Below are positions 18,538 through 28,660 of a stretch of DNA of 64,000 nucleotides, in pieces. Positions within the stretch are counted from its first letter, which is position 1; every line of letters begins with the position of its first letter. The stretch covers positions 310,001-374,000 of the forward strand of contig NZ_LR722649.1 in NCBI RefSeq assembly GCF_902500225.1, written 5' to 3'. The translations under genes and the position numbers were made by a program. The DNA comes from Buttiauxella massiliensis. GTDB taxonomy: Bacteria; Pseudomonadota; Gammaproteobacteria; Enterobacterales; Enterobacteriaceae. Under the pieces are notes generated by a model. The model searched no databases, was not told the origin of the DNA, and saw nothing but the letters and a program-made list of their open reading frames with translations.

Positions 18538-19047
18538 ATGACCATTTTGAACGAAGATGATGTGCTTGAAAGGCTTGAAGCGCAAAGTGATCTGCCCTCG
18601 TTTATGCGGGTGGCTCACGATATTTTGCTTTCCGGTATCAGGCAATTTCTGCCTTCGTTATTTGTCGATAATGATGAAGAAATAGTCGAGTACGCTGTTA
18701 AGCCTTTGCTTGCCAGAAGCGGGCCGCTTGATGATATCGACGTTGCGCTGCGCTTGATTTACGCTCTGGGTAAAATGGATAAATGGCTTTACGCCGATAT
18801 TACCTGTTTTAGCCAGTTTTGTGATTTTGTGCAGCACAGCAAAGAGACTGTACAGTTTCATGATGATGTTACTTACGATTTCATTGCGAACCTTAATTCA
18901 ATAACCCAAAACGCAACGCTATTTAATGCAATTAAAAGCATGAAGTATTCGGATTTCTCTATTTATTCCGAAGTGCGTTATGGGAATCTGGTGAAAACGG
19001 CGTTATCTCTGGCGGTGACTTCATTATTGAAGGAGCTAGTCTGGTGA
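18538..19047 (+). CDS. yggD: MtlR-family regulator-like protein YggD
   Basis: 169 residues from the ATG at 18538, the E. coli YggD length; the TTG immediately before could also serve. It belongs to the MtlR/YggD family, all-helical proteins without a DNA-binding motif. In the mannitol operon MtlR represses expression. The block DNDEEIVEYAVKPLLA...GPLDDIDVALRLIYALGKMDKWLY is strongly conserved. It is probably the regulator of this operon. Its stop overlaps the yggC start by four bases. Confidence 0.88.
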   Translation: MTILNEDDVLERLEAQSDLPSFMRVAHDILLSGIRQFLPSLFVDNDEEIVEYAVKPLLARSGPLDDIDVALRLIYALGKMDKWLYADITCFSQFCDFVQHSKETVQFHDDVTYDFIANLNSITQNATLFNAIKSMKYSDFSIYSEVRYGNLVKTALSLAVTSLLKELVW

Positions 19048-19751
19048 ATGTCACATTGATAATAAATGGGTTGGAGACGCAAGCCCGTTTTAACGGCGAA
19101 GAAGTCGAAGCATTGCATAAGCCATTGCTTAAGCAATTGGCCGAAAAGCAAAAGCAGTTAAGCCGTAGAATGGTGGTGTTTTTAGTCGCCCCTCCGGGAA
19201 CCGGAAAATCGACGCTGGTGGCATTTTGGGAATATTTGTCCGCGCAAGATTCGGCATTGCCTGCCATTCAGGCGTTGCCGATGGACGGGTTCCACCACTA
19301 CAACGACTATCTACAGGCTTTCAATCTCAAGCAGCATAAAGGTGCGCCGCAGACCTTTAATGTGCAGAAGCTGACTCACGCGTTGCGCGATTTGCATAAG
19401 CCCGAGAGCCATTGGCCGCAGTACGATCGTAATTTGCACGATCCGGTTGAAAACGCGATTGCGGTAAAAGCGCCGATTGTCGTGGTCGAAGGAAACTGGT
19501 TGCTGCTTGATCACCCAGAATGGCAAGCGTTACGAGAACTTTGCGATTACTCAGTCTTTATTTCAGCTGCGCCGGAAATGCTTTCAGAGCGCCTGATTGG
19601 CAGAAAAGTGCGTGGGGGCTTGACCCGGGAACAAGCAGAAGCATTTTTCCAGGCGACTGACGGGCCAAATATATTGCGTGTGCTGGAAGACAGTCAGTCC
19701 GCAGACATGCAGTTACGTATGAACGATCAGGGCGGTTACCGTCATAGCTAA
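19044..19751 (+). CDS. yggC: P-loop kinase-like protein YggC (pantothenate kinase superfamily)
   Basis: 235 residues from GTG 19044, overlapping the yggD stop; AAGGAGCTAGTCTG provides the ribosome binding site. The Walker A motif APPGTGKST lies near residues 48-56, followed by PMDGFHHYN and VVVEGNWLLLD. These are features of the uridine kinase/pantothenate kinase-like fold that phosphorylates small molecules. Last gene of the cmtBA-yggPFDC operon. The substrate is unknown. Phosphorylation of a ketose phosphate or a free sugar is inferred from the neighbours. Confidence 0.87.
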   Translation: MNVTLIINGLETQARFNGEEVEALHKPLLKQLAEKQKQLSRRMVVFLVAPPGTGKSTLVAFWEYLSAQDSALPAIQALPMDGFHHYNDYLQAFNLKQHKGAPQTFNVQKLTHALRDLHKPESHWPQYDRNLHDPVENAIAVKAPIVVVEGNWLLLDHPEWQALRELCDYSVFISAAPEMLSERLIGRKVRGGLTREQAEAFFQATDGPNILRVLEDSQSADMQLRMNDQGGYRHS

Positions 19752-19857
19752 TATCAGCAAGGGTCTGTAAAACGGCCCAGCCTTTTTCATCATGCTTAAT
19801 TCACTTGGTTACTATTCGTCCTTAGCCTTTAATTCGTTGCAGTTATTCCATCGAAAA

Positions 19858-19873
19858 TGTGACCTGCGTCAGA
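19858..19873. promoter_or_regulatory. CRP-type site upstream of epd
   Basis: TGTGA-N6-TCAGA in the 315-bp gap before epd. E. coli epd-pgk is CRP-activated. One half matches the consensus and the other has one change. The stretch 19752-19857 shows no gene. Confidence 0.6.
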
Positions 19874-19930
19874 AGATTAGTTGCCTGTCCTGGGGTAACG
19901 TTCCATTTATTCCCTGTTTCGCTTACCATA

Positions 19931-19946
19931 GCTGAAGCGTTTCAGT
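19931..19946. promoter_or_regulatory. Cra (FruR) operator upstream of epd
   Basis: GCTGAAGCGTTTCAGT fits the Cra consensus (GCTGAAnCGnTTCAGC) with one end mismatch. Cra represses glycolytic genes, and the epd-pgk promoter of E. coli is a known target. It is about 120 bp upstream of the epd start. Confidence 0.85.
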
Positions 19947-20066
19947 CGACTAAATGTTCGACAATTAAGCAAACAAATGCAGTTTCAATAGTGCGAGGAT
20001 TCCCCTCAGACGATTGCTGGATTACTCTGTCAGCCACTTAGTCTCAGGGATTCTGGCAGGAGAGAT

Positions 20067-21086
20067 ATGACCGTACGCATAGCAATTAATGGCTTCGGTC
20101 GCATTGGGCGCAACGTGGTACGTGCTTTGTACGAATCCGGTCGCCGTGCGGAAATTACCGTCGTAGCAATCAATGAACTGGCTGATGCTGCGGGTATGGC
20201 GCATCTGTTGAAGTATGACACCAGCCATGGCCGCTTCGCCTGGGACGTCCGTCAGGAGCGCGACCAGTTATGGGTAGGTGACGACGCCATCCGTATTTTG
20301 CACGAACCGGAAATTGCTAATTTGCCGTGGCGTGAACTGGGCGTTGATGTGGTGCTCGATTGTACCGGTGTGTTTGGCTCCCGTGCAGACGGTGAAGCTC
20401 ATCTGGCAGTCGGTGCTAAAAAAGTCCTCTTTTCTCATCCAGGCGGTAACGACCTCGACGCCACCGTTGTTTACGGTGTGAATCATGAAAGTGTGGTTGC
20501 TGAGCATCGCATTGTTTCAAATGCCTCTTGCACCACAAACTGCATCATTCCAATAATCAAACTGCTTGATGATGCTTACGGTATTGAGTGGGGCACCGTG
20601 ACCACCATTCACTCAGCCATGCATGATCAACAAGTTATTGACGCCTATCATCCAGACTTGCGCCGCACTCGAGCTGCCAGCCAGTCTATTATTCCCGTTG
20701 ATACGCGTCTTGCTGCTGGTATCGCACGTATTTTCCCGAAATTTAACGATCGTTTTGAAGCAATTGCGGTACGTGTTCCTACCATCAACGTCACCGCAAT
20801 CGATTTAAGCGTGACGGTGAAAAATGCAGTTAAATCCAATGAAGTCAACAAGTTGCTGCAAAAAGCAGCACGAGATTCATTTCATGGTATAGTTGACTAT
20901 ACGGAATTACCGTTGGTCTCGACTGATTTTAACCACGATCCGCATAGTGCCATTATTGATGGCACACAAACCCGGGTCAGTGGGCAACATCTGATTAAAA
21001 CTCTAGTCTGGTGTGATAATGAATGGGGCTTTGCTAACCGAATGCTCGACACGACGTTAGTCATGGCCGCAAGTGGTTTCAGGTAG
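20067..21086 (+). CDS. epd: Erythrose-4-phosphate dehydrogenase
   Basis: 339 residues, as in E. coli. It oxidises D-erythrose-4-phosphate to 4-phosphoerythronate with NAD, the first step of pyridoxal phosphate synthesis. It is a GAPDH-family enzyme: [12 protein letters not shown]-binding motif near residue 9, and catalytic Cys in SNASCTTN near residue 155. The catalytic His follows in the [11 protein letters not shown] segment. The Epd-specific GFR C terminus is present. The ATG follows CAGGAGAGAT. First gene of the epd-pgk-fbaA cluster. Confidence 0.97.
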   Translation: MTVRIAINGFGRIGRNVVRALYESGRRAEITVVAINELADAAGMAHLLKYDTSHGRFAWDVRQERDQLWVGDDAIRILHEPEIANLPWRELGVDVVLDCTGVFGSRADGEAHLAVGAKKVLFSHPGGNDLDATVVYGVNHESVVAEHRIVSNASCTTNCIIPIIKLLDDAYGIEWGTVTTIHSAMHDQQVIDAYHPDLRRTRAASQSIIPVDTRLAAGIARIFPKFNDRFEAIAVRVPTINVTAIDLSVTVKNAVKSNEVNKLLQKAARDSFHGIVDYTELPLVSTDFNHDPHSAIIDGTQTRVSGQHLIKTLVWCDNEWGFANRMLDTTLVMAASGFR

Positions 21087-21134
21087 AGCGCATATGCGTT
21101 CGCAAAACTTTAAGAATCAACGAGAGGATTCACC

Positions 21135-22298
21135 ATGTCTGTAATTAAGATGACCGATCTGGATCTGGCTGGTAAGCGCGTTCTGATCCGTGCAGATTTG
21201 AACGTACCAGTTAAAGAAGGGAAAGTGACATCTGACGCACGTATCCGTGCATCACTGCCAACTATCGAACTGGCCCTGAAGCAAGGCGCTAAAGTGATGG
21301 TAACTTCTCACCTGGGTCGTCCGACTGAAGGCGAGTACAACGAAGAATTCTCTCTGCTGCCGGTTGTTAACTACCTGAAAGACAAATTGTCTTCCCCGGT
21401 TCGTTTGGCTAAAGATTACCTCGACGGCGTTGAAGTTGCTGAAGGTGAGCTGGTTGTTCTGGAAAACGTTCGCTTCAACAAAGGCGAAAAGAAAGACGAC
21501 GAAACTCTGTCTAAAAAATACGCTGCACTGTGTGACGTATTCGTAATGGACGCTTTCGGTACTGCTCACCGTGCACAGGCTTCTACACACGGCGTTGGCA
21601 AATTTGCAGACATCGCTTGTGCAGGCCCGCTGCTGGCTGAAGAGCTGAGCGCATTGGGTAAAGCACTGAAAGAACCCGCTCGTCCAATGGTTGCTATCGT
21701 TGGCGGTTCTAAAGTTTCTACCAAACTGACTGTTCTTGATTCCCTGTCCAAAATCGCTGACCAGCTGATTGTTGGTGGTGGCATCGCGAACACCTTCGTT
21801 GCTGCTCAAGGCCACAACGTAGGTAAATCTCTGTACGAAGCAGACCTGGTTGACGAAGCTAAACGCCTGCTGACTATCTGTGATATCCCAGTACCTGCTG
21901 ACGTTCGCGTTGCAACTGAGTTCTCTGAGACTGCTACTGCAACTCTGAAATCTGTAAACGACGTGAAATCTGACGAGCAGATCCTGGATATCGGTGATGC
22001 ATCTGCAGAACAACTGGCTGAAATCCTGAAGAATGCAAAAACCATTCTGTGGAACGGCCCGGTTGGCGTGTTCGAATTCCCGAACTTCCGTAAAGGTACT
22101 GAAATCGTTGCTAATGCAATTGCAGACAGCGAAGCATTCTCTATCGCAGGCGGCGGTGACACTCTAGCAGCAATCGACCTGTTCGGTATTGCTGACAAGA
22201 TCTCCTACATCTCCACTGGTGGTGGCGCATTCCTCGAATTCGTGGAAGGCAAAGTCCTGCCAGCAGTAGCGATGCTCGAAGAGCGCGCTAAGAAGTAA
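21135..22298 (+). CDS. pgk: Phosphoglycerate kinase
   Basis: 387 residues, as in E. coli. It transfers phosphate between 1,3-bisphosphoglycerate and ADP in glycolysis. The substrate-binding RADLNVP block near residue 19 and the HLGRP motif near residue 60 are present. The nucleotide-binding VGGSKVSTK region is near residue 190 and the C-terminal GGGDTLAA near residue 340. AGAGGATTCACC precedes the ATG. It lies 48 bp after epd. Codon use looks strongly biased, as expected for an abundant protein. Confidence 0.98.
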   Translation: MSVIKMTDLDLAGKRVLIRADLNVPVKEGKVTSDARIRASLPTIELALKQGAKVMVTSHLGRPTEGEYNEEFSLLPVVNYLKDKLSSPVRLAKDYLDGVEVAEGELVVLENVRFNKGEKKDDETLSKKYAALCDVFVMDAFGTAHRAQASTHGVGKFADIACAGPLLAEELSALGKALKEPARPMVAIVGGSKVSTKLTVLDSLSKIADQLIVGGGIANTFVAAQGHNVGKSLYEADLVDEAKRLLTICDIPVPADVRVATEFSETATATLKSVNDVKSDEQILDIGDASAEQLAEILKNAKTILWNGPVGVFEFPNFRKGTEIVANAIADSEAFSIAGGGDTLAAIDLFGIADKISYISTGGGAFLEFVEGKVLPAVAMLEERAKK

Positions 22299-22399
22299 TG
22301 ATTCCGGGCAGGTTTAACCTGCCCGTTGATTTTATGCCACTGTAAAGTATGCGGCGGCACAAACGTTTTTTCTAAATGCGACGATACAGGACGACAAAC

Positions 22400-23479
22400 A
22401 TGTCTAAGATTTTTGATTTCGTAAAACCAGGTGTTATCACCGGTGATGACGTACAGAAAGTTTTCCAGGTAGCAAAAGAGAACAACTTTGCTCTGCCAGC
22501 AGTTAACTGCGTAGGCACCGACTCTATCAACGCCGTTCTGGAAACTGCTGCGAAAGTTAAAGCTCCAGTTATCGTTCAGTTCTCTAACGGTGGTGCTGCA
22601 TTCATCGCTGGTAAAGGCGTGAAAACTGACGTTCCTCAGGGCGCTGCAATCCTGGGTGCTATCTCTGGCGCACATCACGTACACCAGATGGCTGAACATT
22701 ACGGCGTGCCAGTAATCCTGCACACTGACCACTGCGCTAAGAAATTGCTGCCGTGGATCGATGGCCTGTTAGACGCGGGTGAAAAACACTTTGCAGCAAC
22801 TGGCAAACCACTGTTCTCTTCTCACATGATCGACCTGTCTGAAGAGTCTCTGGAAGAAAACATCGCGATCAGCTCTAAATACCTGGAGCGTATGTCTAAA
22901 ATGGGCATGACTCTGGAAATTGAACTGGGTTGCACCGGCGGCGAAGAAGATGGCGTAGATAACAGCCATATGGACGCTTCTGCTCTGTACACTCAGCCAG
23001 AAGACGTTGATTACGCTTATACCGAACTGAGCAAAATCAGCCCACGTTTCACCATCGCTGCTTCTTTCGGTAACGTGCACGGTGTTTACAAACCAGGTAA
23101 CGTGGTTCTGACCCCGACTATCCTGCGCGATTCTCAGGATTATGTTTCTAAGAAACACAACCTGCCGCACAACTCCCTGAACTTCGTATTCCACGGCGGT
23201 TCCGGTTCTACTGCTCAAGAAATCAAAGATTCCGTGAGCTACGGTGTTATCAAAATGAACATCGATACCGATACCCAGTGGGCAACTTGGGAAGGTATCC
23301 TGAGCTACTACAAAGCTAACGAAGCGTATCTGCAAGGTCAGTTGGGCAACCCGAAAGGCGAAGACCAGCCGAACAAGAAATACTACGATCCGCGCGTATG
23401 GCTGCGTTCTGCACAGACTTCTATGATCACCCGTCTGGAGCAAGCTTTCAAAGAACTGAACGCAGTAGACGTTCTGTAA
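22400..23479 (+). CDS. fbaA: Class II fructose-bisphosphate aldolase
   Basis: 359 residues from ATG 22400, the E. coli length. It cleaves fructose-1,6-bisphosphate into dihydroxyacetone phosphate and glyceraldehyde-3-phosphate using a Zn ion. The zinc/active-site block HTDHCAKK is near residues 108-115, with later ligands in ELGCTGGEEDG, NVHGVY and FHGGSGS. AGGACGACAAAC precedes the start; an in-frame ATG eight codons earlier is unlikely. Lies 101 bp after pgk, followed by a strong terminator. Confidence 0.98.
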   Translation: MSKIFDFVKPGVITGDDVQKVFQVAKENNFALPAVNCVGTDSINAVLETAAKVKAPVIVQFSNGGAAFIAGKGVKTDVPQGAAILGAISGAHHVHQMAEHYGVPVILHTDHCAKKLLPWIDGLLDAGEKHFAATGKPLFSSHMIDLSEESLEENIAISSKYLERMSKMGMTLEIELGCTGGEEDGVDNSHMDASALYTQPEDVDYAYTELSKISPRFTIAASFGNVHGVYKPGNVVLTPTILRDSQDYVSKKHNLPHNSLNFVFHGGSGSTAQEIKDSVSYGVIKMNIDTDTQWATWEGILSYYKANEAYLQGQLGNPKGEDQPNKKYYDPRVWLRSAQTSMITRLEQAFKELNAVDVL

Positions 23480-23505
23480 TTTGAAGCGCTAAACGCTTGA
23501 ATCTG

Positions 23506-23528
23506 GCCCGCCTCGTGCGGGCTTTTTT
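23506..23528 (+). terminator. fbaA terminator
   Basis: GCCCGC-CTCGT-GCGGGC hairpin followed by TTTTTT. The same CCGCCTCGTGCGG core is used in the tdcE terminator. Confidence 0.95.
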
Positions 23529-23944
23529 GTACCCTAAAGAAAATTTTATTTTCAGCCTTAGCTTAAATAACCAGCATTTTGATTTGAAATAAACTGATAA
23601 TAGAAACACTATTTTCTGATGCGAGATCTTTCTGAGCGTTATTTATTTCAGCAACTTTATGAGATTATTTTATTTTTATTATAAGTAACTATAAAAGTGG
23701 GAGTTATTTGTACAGATACGATTTTATTATCACCATAACTTTATTTTATTACTCCAGCTAAGGTTGACCTTAGTCATGTAAAAGGCAAATGGTGAATGTT
23801 CAACGTGTTGATTTTAAAGAATTAAATACGTTTGTTTGCTTTGCGTACGATTAACGCTCTGGTAATTGTGAGTCACGGCACACTACAACTCATACATAAT
23901 TCGATATGATCTGCTGCATGGAACGTTAATAGGCGCAGATTCAC
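23529..23944 (+). promoter_or_regulatory. tdc operon control region with CRP-type site
   Basis: 416 bp without a gene, strongly AT-rich. At 23867-23882 there is TGTGA-N6-GCACA, a good CRP-type site about 63-78 bp upstream of tdcA. E. coli tdc needs CRP, IHF, TdcA and TdcR. No tdcR-like frame was noticed here. The long AT-rich stretch at 23560-23770 may serve for IHF or H-NS binding, but I could not single out a site. Confidence 0.6.
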
Positions 23945-24883
23945 ATGGACAATAATACCTTACCTAAGACACAACACCTGCTTGTTTTTCAGGAAGTGGT
24001 GAGGAGTGGATCATTTGGTTCTGCGGCCAAGCAATTGAGCCTGACCCAACCTGCCGTCAGTAAAATTATAAGTGAGATGGAAAGCTATTTCGGCCTAGAG
24101 CTTATTATTAGAAAAAATACCGGCGTTAAATTAACTGAAGCAGGGAAAGTATTGCTGACTCACGCAGAAACCATCACCCGTGAATTACGTAATATGTGTA
24201 GTGAAATGAATCGTATGGTAGGCAATAGCGTTGTGGATGTGTCGTTTGGCTACCCGTCGCTTATCGGTTTTACTTTTTTGCCTGGCATGATGAAAGAGTT
24301 TAAACAGCTTTTCCCACAGGCACAGGTTTCAATGTTCGAAGCCCAGCTTTCCTCTTTCTTGCCCGCTATCCGCGATGGTCGCCTGGACTTTGCGATTGGC
24401 TCATTGAGCGACGAAATGCTGCTTCAAGATTTGCACATTGAACCCTTGTTCGAGTCAGAATTTGTTTTGGTTGCCGACCGAACGCGGGTAGTGAAAGGGA
24501 CAACCACGCTTAGCGCATTAAGCCATGAGCAATGGGTTTTGCCACAAACGGAAATGGGATATTACAGCGAGCTTTTGACAACACTGAAAAAGAACAATAT
24601 TAAAAGCGAGAACATCGTAAAAACGGACTCAGTAGTCACAATTTATAATCTGGTACTCAATGCTGGTTTCCTCACTGTTATTCCACGCGATATGATTTCT
24701 CCATTTGGGTCAAATCAATTTATTAAAATTCCGGTTGAAGATAAATTACCTGTCGCACGTTATGCTGCCGTTTGGTCTAAGAATTATCGAATTAATAGAT
24801 CTGCTGCTACATTAGTTGAGCTTGCCAAAAAACATTCATTGCGTAGCCAATTTCAATTTAATCAATTAACTGAGGTTGCTTAG
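23945..24883 (+). CDS. tdcA: LysR-type activator of the tdc operon
   Basis: 312 residues, as in E. coli TdcA. The N-terminal winged helix-turn-helix (about residues 10-65: GSFGSAAKQLSLTQPAVSKII) and a LysR substrate-binding domain are present. E. coli TdcA activates its own operon under anaerobic, glucose-poor conditions. It is the first gene of tdcABCDE, on the same strand as the targets rather than divergent, exactly as in E. coli. Confidence 0.95.
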   Translation: MDNNTLPKTQHLLVFQEVVRSGSFGSAAKQLSLTQPAVSKIISEMESYFGLELIIRKNTGVKLTEAGKVLLTHAETITRELRNMCSEMNRMVGNSVVDVSFGYPSLIGFTFLPGMMKEFKQLFPQAQVSMFEAQLSSFLPAIRDGRLDFAIGSLSDEMLLQDLHIEPLFESEFVLVADRTRVVKGTTTLSALSHEQWVLPQTEMGYYSELLTTLKKNNIKSENIVKTDSVVTIYNLVLNAGFLTVIPRDMISPFGSNQFIKIPVEDKLPVARYAAVWSKNYRINRSAATLVELAKKHSLRSQFQFNQLTEVA

Positions 24884-24983
24884 CCTAATTCAGTAATTGA
24901 TAAATATATAACTCATTCAAGGTGATTGATTTAATAAGCGGTCACCTCCTGTATTGTTTTAGCTTTTTAATGTTGAGGTCAAC

Positions 24984-25973
24984 ATGCATATCGACTATGA
25001 ACTTCCTGTTACTATTATTGATGTTCTTGAAGCGAAGAAAAGACTCGCTGGATATATATATAAAACAGGAATGCCCCGTTCTAATTATCTCAGCGAATGC
25101 TGCAAGGGCGAGATATTTTTGAAATTTGAAAATATGCAGCGTACGGGTTCATTTAAAATACGTGGTGCTTTTAATAAACTTAGCTCCTTAACTGAAGAAG
25201 AGAGAAAAAAAGGGGTAGTGGCTTGCTCTGCTGGCAACCACGCGCAAGGGGTTTCACTTTCCTGCGCTATTCTGGGAATCAATGGCAAGGTGGTGATGCC
25301 TAACGGTGCACCGAAATCTAAAGTGGCAGCAACTACCGATTACTCAGCACAGGTAGTGATGCACGGTGATAACTTCAACGACACCATCGCTAAGGTTAGC
25401 GAAATTGTTGAGATGGAAGGGCGTATCTTCATACCGCCGTACGATGATGAACATGTTATTGCCGGGCAAGGCACCATCGGCCTCGAGATTCTTGAAGATT
25501 TATATGATGTAGATAACGTTATCGTGCCGATTGGCGGTGGTGGATTAATCGCAGGTATTGCGTTGGCGATTAAATCAATCAACCCGACAATTAATATTAT
25601 CGGTGTGCAGGCTGAAAATGTGCATGGTATGGCCGCATCGTTTTATAAAGGTGAGCTGATGGCACACCGTACTTCAGGGACATTAGCCGATGGTTGTGAT
25701 GTTTCCCGTCCTGGTAGAATAACTTATGAAATCGTGAAGAAATTAGTTACCGATATTGTATTGGTCAGTGAAGATGAAATTCGTAACAGTATGGTGGCGC
25801 TAATCCAACGTAATAAAGTTGTTACTGAAGGCGCTGGCGCACTGGCCACTGCGGCTTTATTAAGTGGCAAGTTGGATCATTATATTAAAGGGCGTAAAAC
25901 AGTAAGCATTATCTCCGGCGGAAACATCGATCTCTCGCGTGTTTCGCAAATCACAGGATCAGCAGATATTTGA
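24984..25973 (+). CDS. tdcB: Catabolic threonine dehydratase
   Basis: 329 residues, as in E. coli TdcB. A fold-type II PLP enzyme that converts threonine to 2-oxobutyrate and ammonia (also serine to pyruvate). The PLP Lys is K58 in the GSFKIRG motif. The glycine-rich phosphate loop GGGGLIAG lies near residues 184-191. No regulatory ACT domain follows, which separates it from the biosynthetic IlvA. AMP activation is known for the family. TGTTGAGGTCAAC precedes the ATG. Confidence 0.97.
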   Translation: MHIDYELPVTIIDVLEAKKRLAGYIYKTGMPRSNYLSECCKGEIFLKFENMQRTGSFKIRGAFNKLSSLTEEERKKGVVACSAGNHAQGVSLSCAILGINGKVVMPNGAPKSKVAATTDYSAQVVMHGDNFNDTIAKVSEIVEMEGRIFIPPYDDEHVIAGQGTIGLEILEDLYDVDNVIVPIGGGGLIAGIALAIKSINPTINIIGVQAENVHGMAASFYKGELMAHRTSGTLADGCDVSRPGRITYEIVKKLVTDIVLVSEDEIRNSMVALIQRNKVVTEGAGALATAALLSGKLDHYIKGRKTVSIISGGNIDLSRVSQITGSADI

Positions 25974-26059
25974 TATAGCCAACTAATTCGGGTTGTACTC
26001 AGGATAATAAATGTGTAACCCGAAATATAATGGATATTGAATTATTAAGGAACTCTATT

Positions 26060-27391
26060 ATGAGTAATACTGATGCAACCCTTATTGGCCAAAAAGCTGT
26101 ATCGCAATGGCGCAAATCTGATACCACCTGGACATTAGGCTTATTTGGCACCGCAATCGGTGCCGGGGTTTTATTCTTCCCGATCCGTGCAGGCTACGGC
26201 GGTTTAATTCCAATATTGATCATGCTGTTCCTGGCTTATCCCATTGCATTTTATTGCCACCGCGCATTAGCACGCCTGTGTCTGTCGGGCAGCAACCCTT
26301 CTGGAAATATTACCGAAACGGTAGAAGAGCATTTTGGTAAGACAGGTGGTGTGGTCATTACCTTCCTGTACTTCTTTGCCATTTGCCCGTTGCTGTGGAT
26401 TTACGGCGTTACGATTACCAACACCTTTATGACTTTCTGGGAAAACCAGCTGCAACTCATGCCGCTAAACCGCGGTGTGGTGGCGCTGTTCTTGCTACTG
26501 TTGATGGCTTTTGTTATCTATTTTGGCAAAGACCTGATGGTCAAAGTCATGAGCTATCTGGTGTTCCCGTTCATTGCCTGCCTGATCCTGATTTCCGTCT
26601 CGCTGATCCCTTACTGGAACTCTGCGGTTATCGATCAGGTGAGTCTCAGCGATATTTCGTTTACCGGCAGTGACGGTATTCTTGTGACCGTATGGCTCGG
26701 TATTTCTATTATGGTTTTCTCCTTTAACTTTTCGCCGATTGTCTCTTCGTTTGTGGTTTCCAAACGCGAAGAGTATGAGAAGGACTTCGGCAGGCAGTAC
26801 ACCGAAGACAAATGCTCGAAAATTATCTCCCGTGCCAGCATGTTGATGGTAGCTGTTGTAATGTTCTTCGCCTTCAGCTGCTTATTCACGCTTTCACCGC
26901 AAAATATGGCCGAAGCTAAAGCGCAAAACATTCCGGTGCTTTCTTATCTGGCAAACCACTTCTCATCGATGTCAGGTTCGAAGTCTACCTTCGCCACTAC
27001 GCTTGAGTATGGTGCGTCTATTATTGCCCTGGTCGCTATCTTCAAATCCTTCTTCGGCCACTATCTCGGCACACTCGAAGGGCTTAACGGTCTGGTTCTT
27101 AAGTTTGGCTTTAAGGGCGATAAAACCAAAGTCTCCGGGGGCAAACTCAATCTCATCAGTATGGTCTTTATTATGGGGTCGACCTGGGTTGTGGCTTATG
27201 CCAACCCGAACATCCTCGATTTGATTGAAGCTATGGGTGCGCCGATAATTGCCTCTCTTCTTTGCCTGCTGCCAATGTATGCCATTCGCAAAACCCCTGC
27301 GCTGGCGAAATATAAAGGCAGAACCGAAAACATTTTTGTCACAGTAATTGGTTTGCTGACCATTCTTAATATTGTCTACAAGCTTATCTAA
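26060..27391 (+). CDS. tdcC: Threonine/serine:H+ symporter TdcC
   Basis: 443 residues from ATG 26060 (AAGGAACTCTATT ahead), the E. coli length; an earlier in-frame ATG adds ten unrelated residues. It is an inner-membrane amino-acid permease of the hydroxy/aromatic amino acid family with about 11 helices. The first helix region [16 protein letters not shown] is characteristic. It brings threonine and serine to TdcB. Confidence 0.97.
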   Translation: MSNTDATLIGQKAVSQWRKSDTTWTLGLFGTAIGAGVLFFPIRAGYGGLIPILIMLFLAYPIAFYCHRALARLCLSGSNPSGNITETVEEHFGKTGGVVITFLYFFAICPLLWIYGVTITNTFMTFWENQLQLMPLNRGVVALFLLLLMAFVIYFGKDLMVKVMSYLVFPFIACLILISVSLIPYWNSAVIDQVSLSDISFTGSDGILVTVWLGISIMVFSFNFSPIVSSFVVSKREEYEKDFGRQYTEDKCSKIISRASMLMVAVVMFFAFSCLFTLSPQNMAEAKAQNIPVLSYLANHFSSMSGSKSTFATTLEYGASIIALVAIFKSFFGHYLGTLEGLNGLVLKFGFKGDKTKVSGGKLNLISMVFIMGSTWVVAYANPNILDLIEAMGAPIIASLLCLLPMYAIRKTPALAKYKGRTENIFVTVIGLLTILNIVYKLI

Positions 27392-27421
27392 TTACTTACT
27401 CAGGACGAGTGGAATTTAAAA

Positions 27422-28630
27422 ATGAATGAATACCCGGTAGTGTTGACGATTAACTGTGGTTCTTCTTCGGTTAGGTTTTCAGTGTTAGATGCAGAAACTT
27501 GCGATGTGCTTTTATCGGGAATTTGCGAAGGTATTAATGCCGAGCGTGCATTTTTAACGGTTAATGATGGAGAGCCAGTTATTCTGGCTCACCAGAATTA
27601 TGAAGAGGCACTTGCTGTAATATCTGCGGAACTTGAGAAACGTCATTTAATTGATAGTGTGGCTTTTGTTGGCCACCGTATTGCTCACGGTGGTTCTTTA
27701 TTTAGCGAGTCGGTATTAATTACCGATGACGTTATAGAAAAAATTCGCCAGGTTTCACCTTTGGCACCACTGCACAATTATGCCAATTTACACGGCGTGG
27801 AATCTGCACGGCTTCGTTTCCCTGGCATTCCTCAAGTCGCGGTATTCGATACTAGTTTCCACCAGACGCTAAAGCCCGAAGCTTATTTGTACGGCCTGCC
27901 ATATCGTTACTTTGAAGAGTACGGTGTGCGCCGCTATGGGTTCCATGGCACTTCACATCGTTACGTGGCTCAGCAGGCCTGTGAGTTATTAGGCCTCAAG
28001 CCAGAAGATTCGGGGTTGGTGATTGCTCACTTAGGAAATGGAGCTTCGGTTTGTGCGGTTCAGAATGGTGCGAGCGTCGACACCTCAATGGGCATGACGC
28101 CACTCGAAGGGCTGATTATGGGCACACGTTGCGGAGACGTGGATTTTGGCGCAATGGCCTGGCTTGCTCGTCAGACAGGACAATCGATGGATGATCTTGA
28201 GCAGGTCGCCAACAAAGAGTCAGGGCTACTGGGTCTGTCGGGCCAGTCATCTGACTTACGTACGCTGGAAAATGCCTGGCACAACGGTGATATACGGGCG
28301 CAATTGGCGATTAAAACCTTTGTTCATCGAATCGCCCGAACCATTGGTGCGCATGCCGCGGCATTAGAAAGTTTTAATGGCGTTATTTTTACCGGTGGCA
28401 TTGGTGAAAACTCCATTCTTATTCGCCGACTGGTTTCAGAACGGTTACGGGTATTTGGGATTGAACTGGATACTGAAAGAAATAATCAGCCTAACCGAAT
28501 CGGACAACGAATTATTTCCAGCGATAGTTCAGCAATTATTTGCGCCGTTATTCCGACTAACGAAGAGAAAATGATTGCACTTGATGCCCTGCAAATAGGT
28601 CAATCATGCCGCCTCGCAGAATATGCCTGA
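27422..28630 (+). CDS. tdcD: Propionate kinase
   Basis: 402 residues, as in E. coli TdcD. It transfers phosphate from propionyl-phosphate to ADP, yielding propionate and ATP at the end of anaerobic threonine breakdown. Acetokinase-family motifs are present: [12 protein letters not shown] near residue 10, HRIAHGG near 85, [10 protein letters not shown] near 174, HLGNGASV near 203 and GGIGENS near 326. Lies 30 bp after tdcC. Confidence 0.96.
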   Translation: MNEYPVVLTINCGSSSVRFSVLDAETCDVLLSGICEGINAERAFLTVNDGEPVILAHQNYEEALAVISAELEKRHLIDSVAFVGHRIAHGGSLFSESVLITDDVIEKIRQVSPLAPLHNYANLHGVESARLRFPGIPQVAVFDTSFHQTLKPEAYLYGLPYRYFEEYGVRRYGFHGTSHRYVAQQACELLGLKPEDSGLVIAHLGNGASVCAVQNGASVDTSMGMTPLEGLIMGTRCGDVDFGAMAWLARQTGQSMDDLEQVANKESGLLGLSGQSSDLRTLENAWHNGDIRAQLAIKTFVHRIARTIGAHAAALESFNGVIFTGGIGENSILIRRLVSERLRVFGIELDTERNNQPNRIGQRIISSDSSAIICAVIPTNEEKMIALDALQIGQSCRLAEYA

Positions 28631-28660
28631 ATTAATAATATGCTTTAAAGGAATGAAGTA

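Noticed and set aside
21252..22013. 253-codon antisense open frame inside pgk
   Set aside because: A shadow of the strongly biased pgk codons; the product is rich in Phe, Gln and Cys in a way typical of antisense frames.
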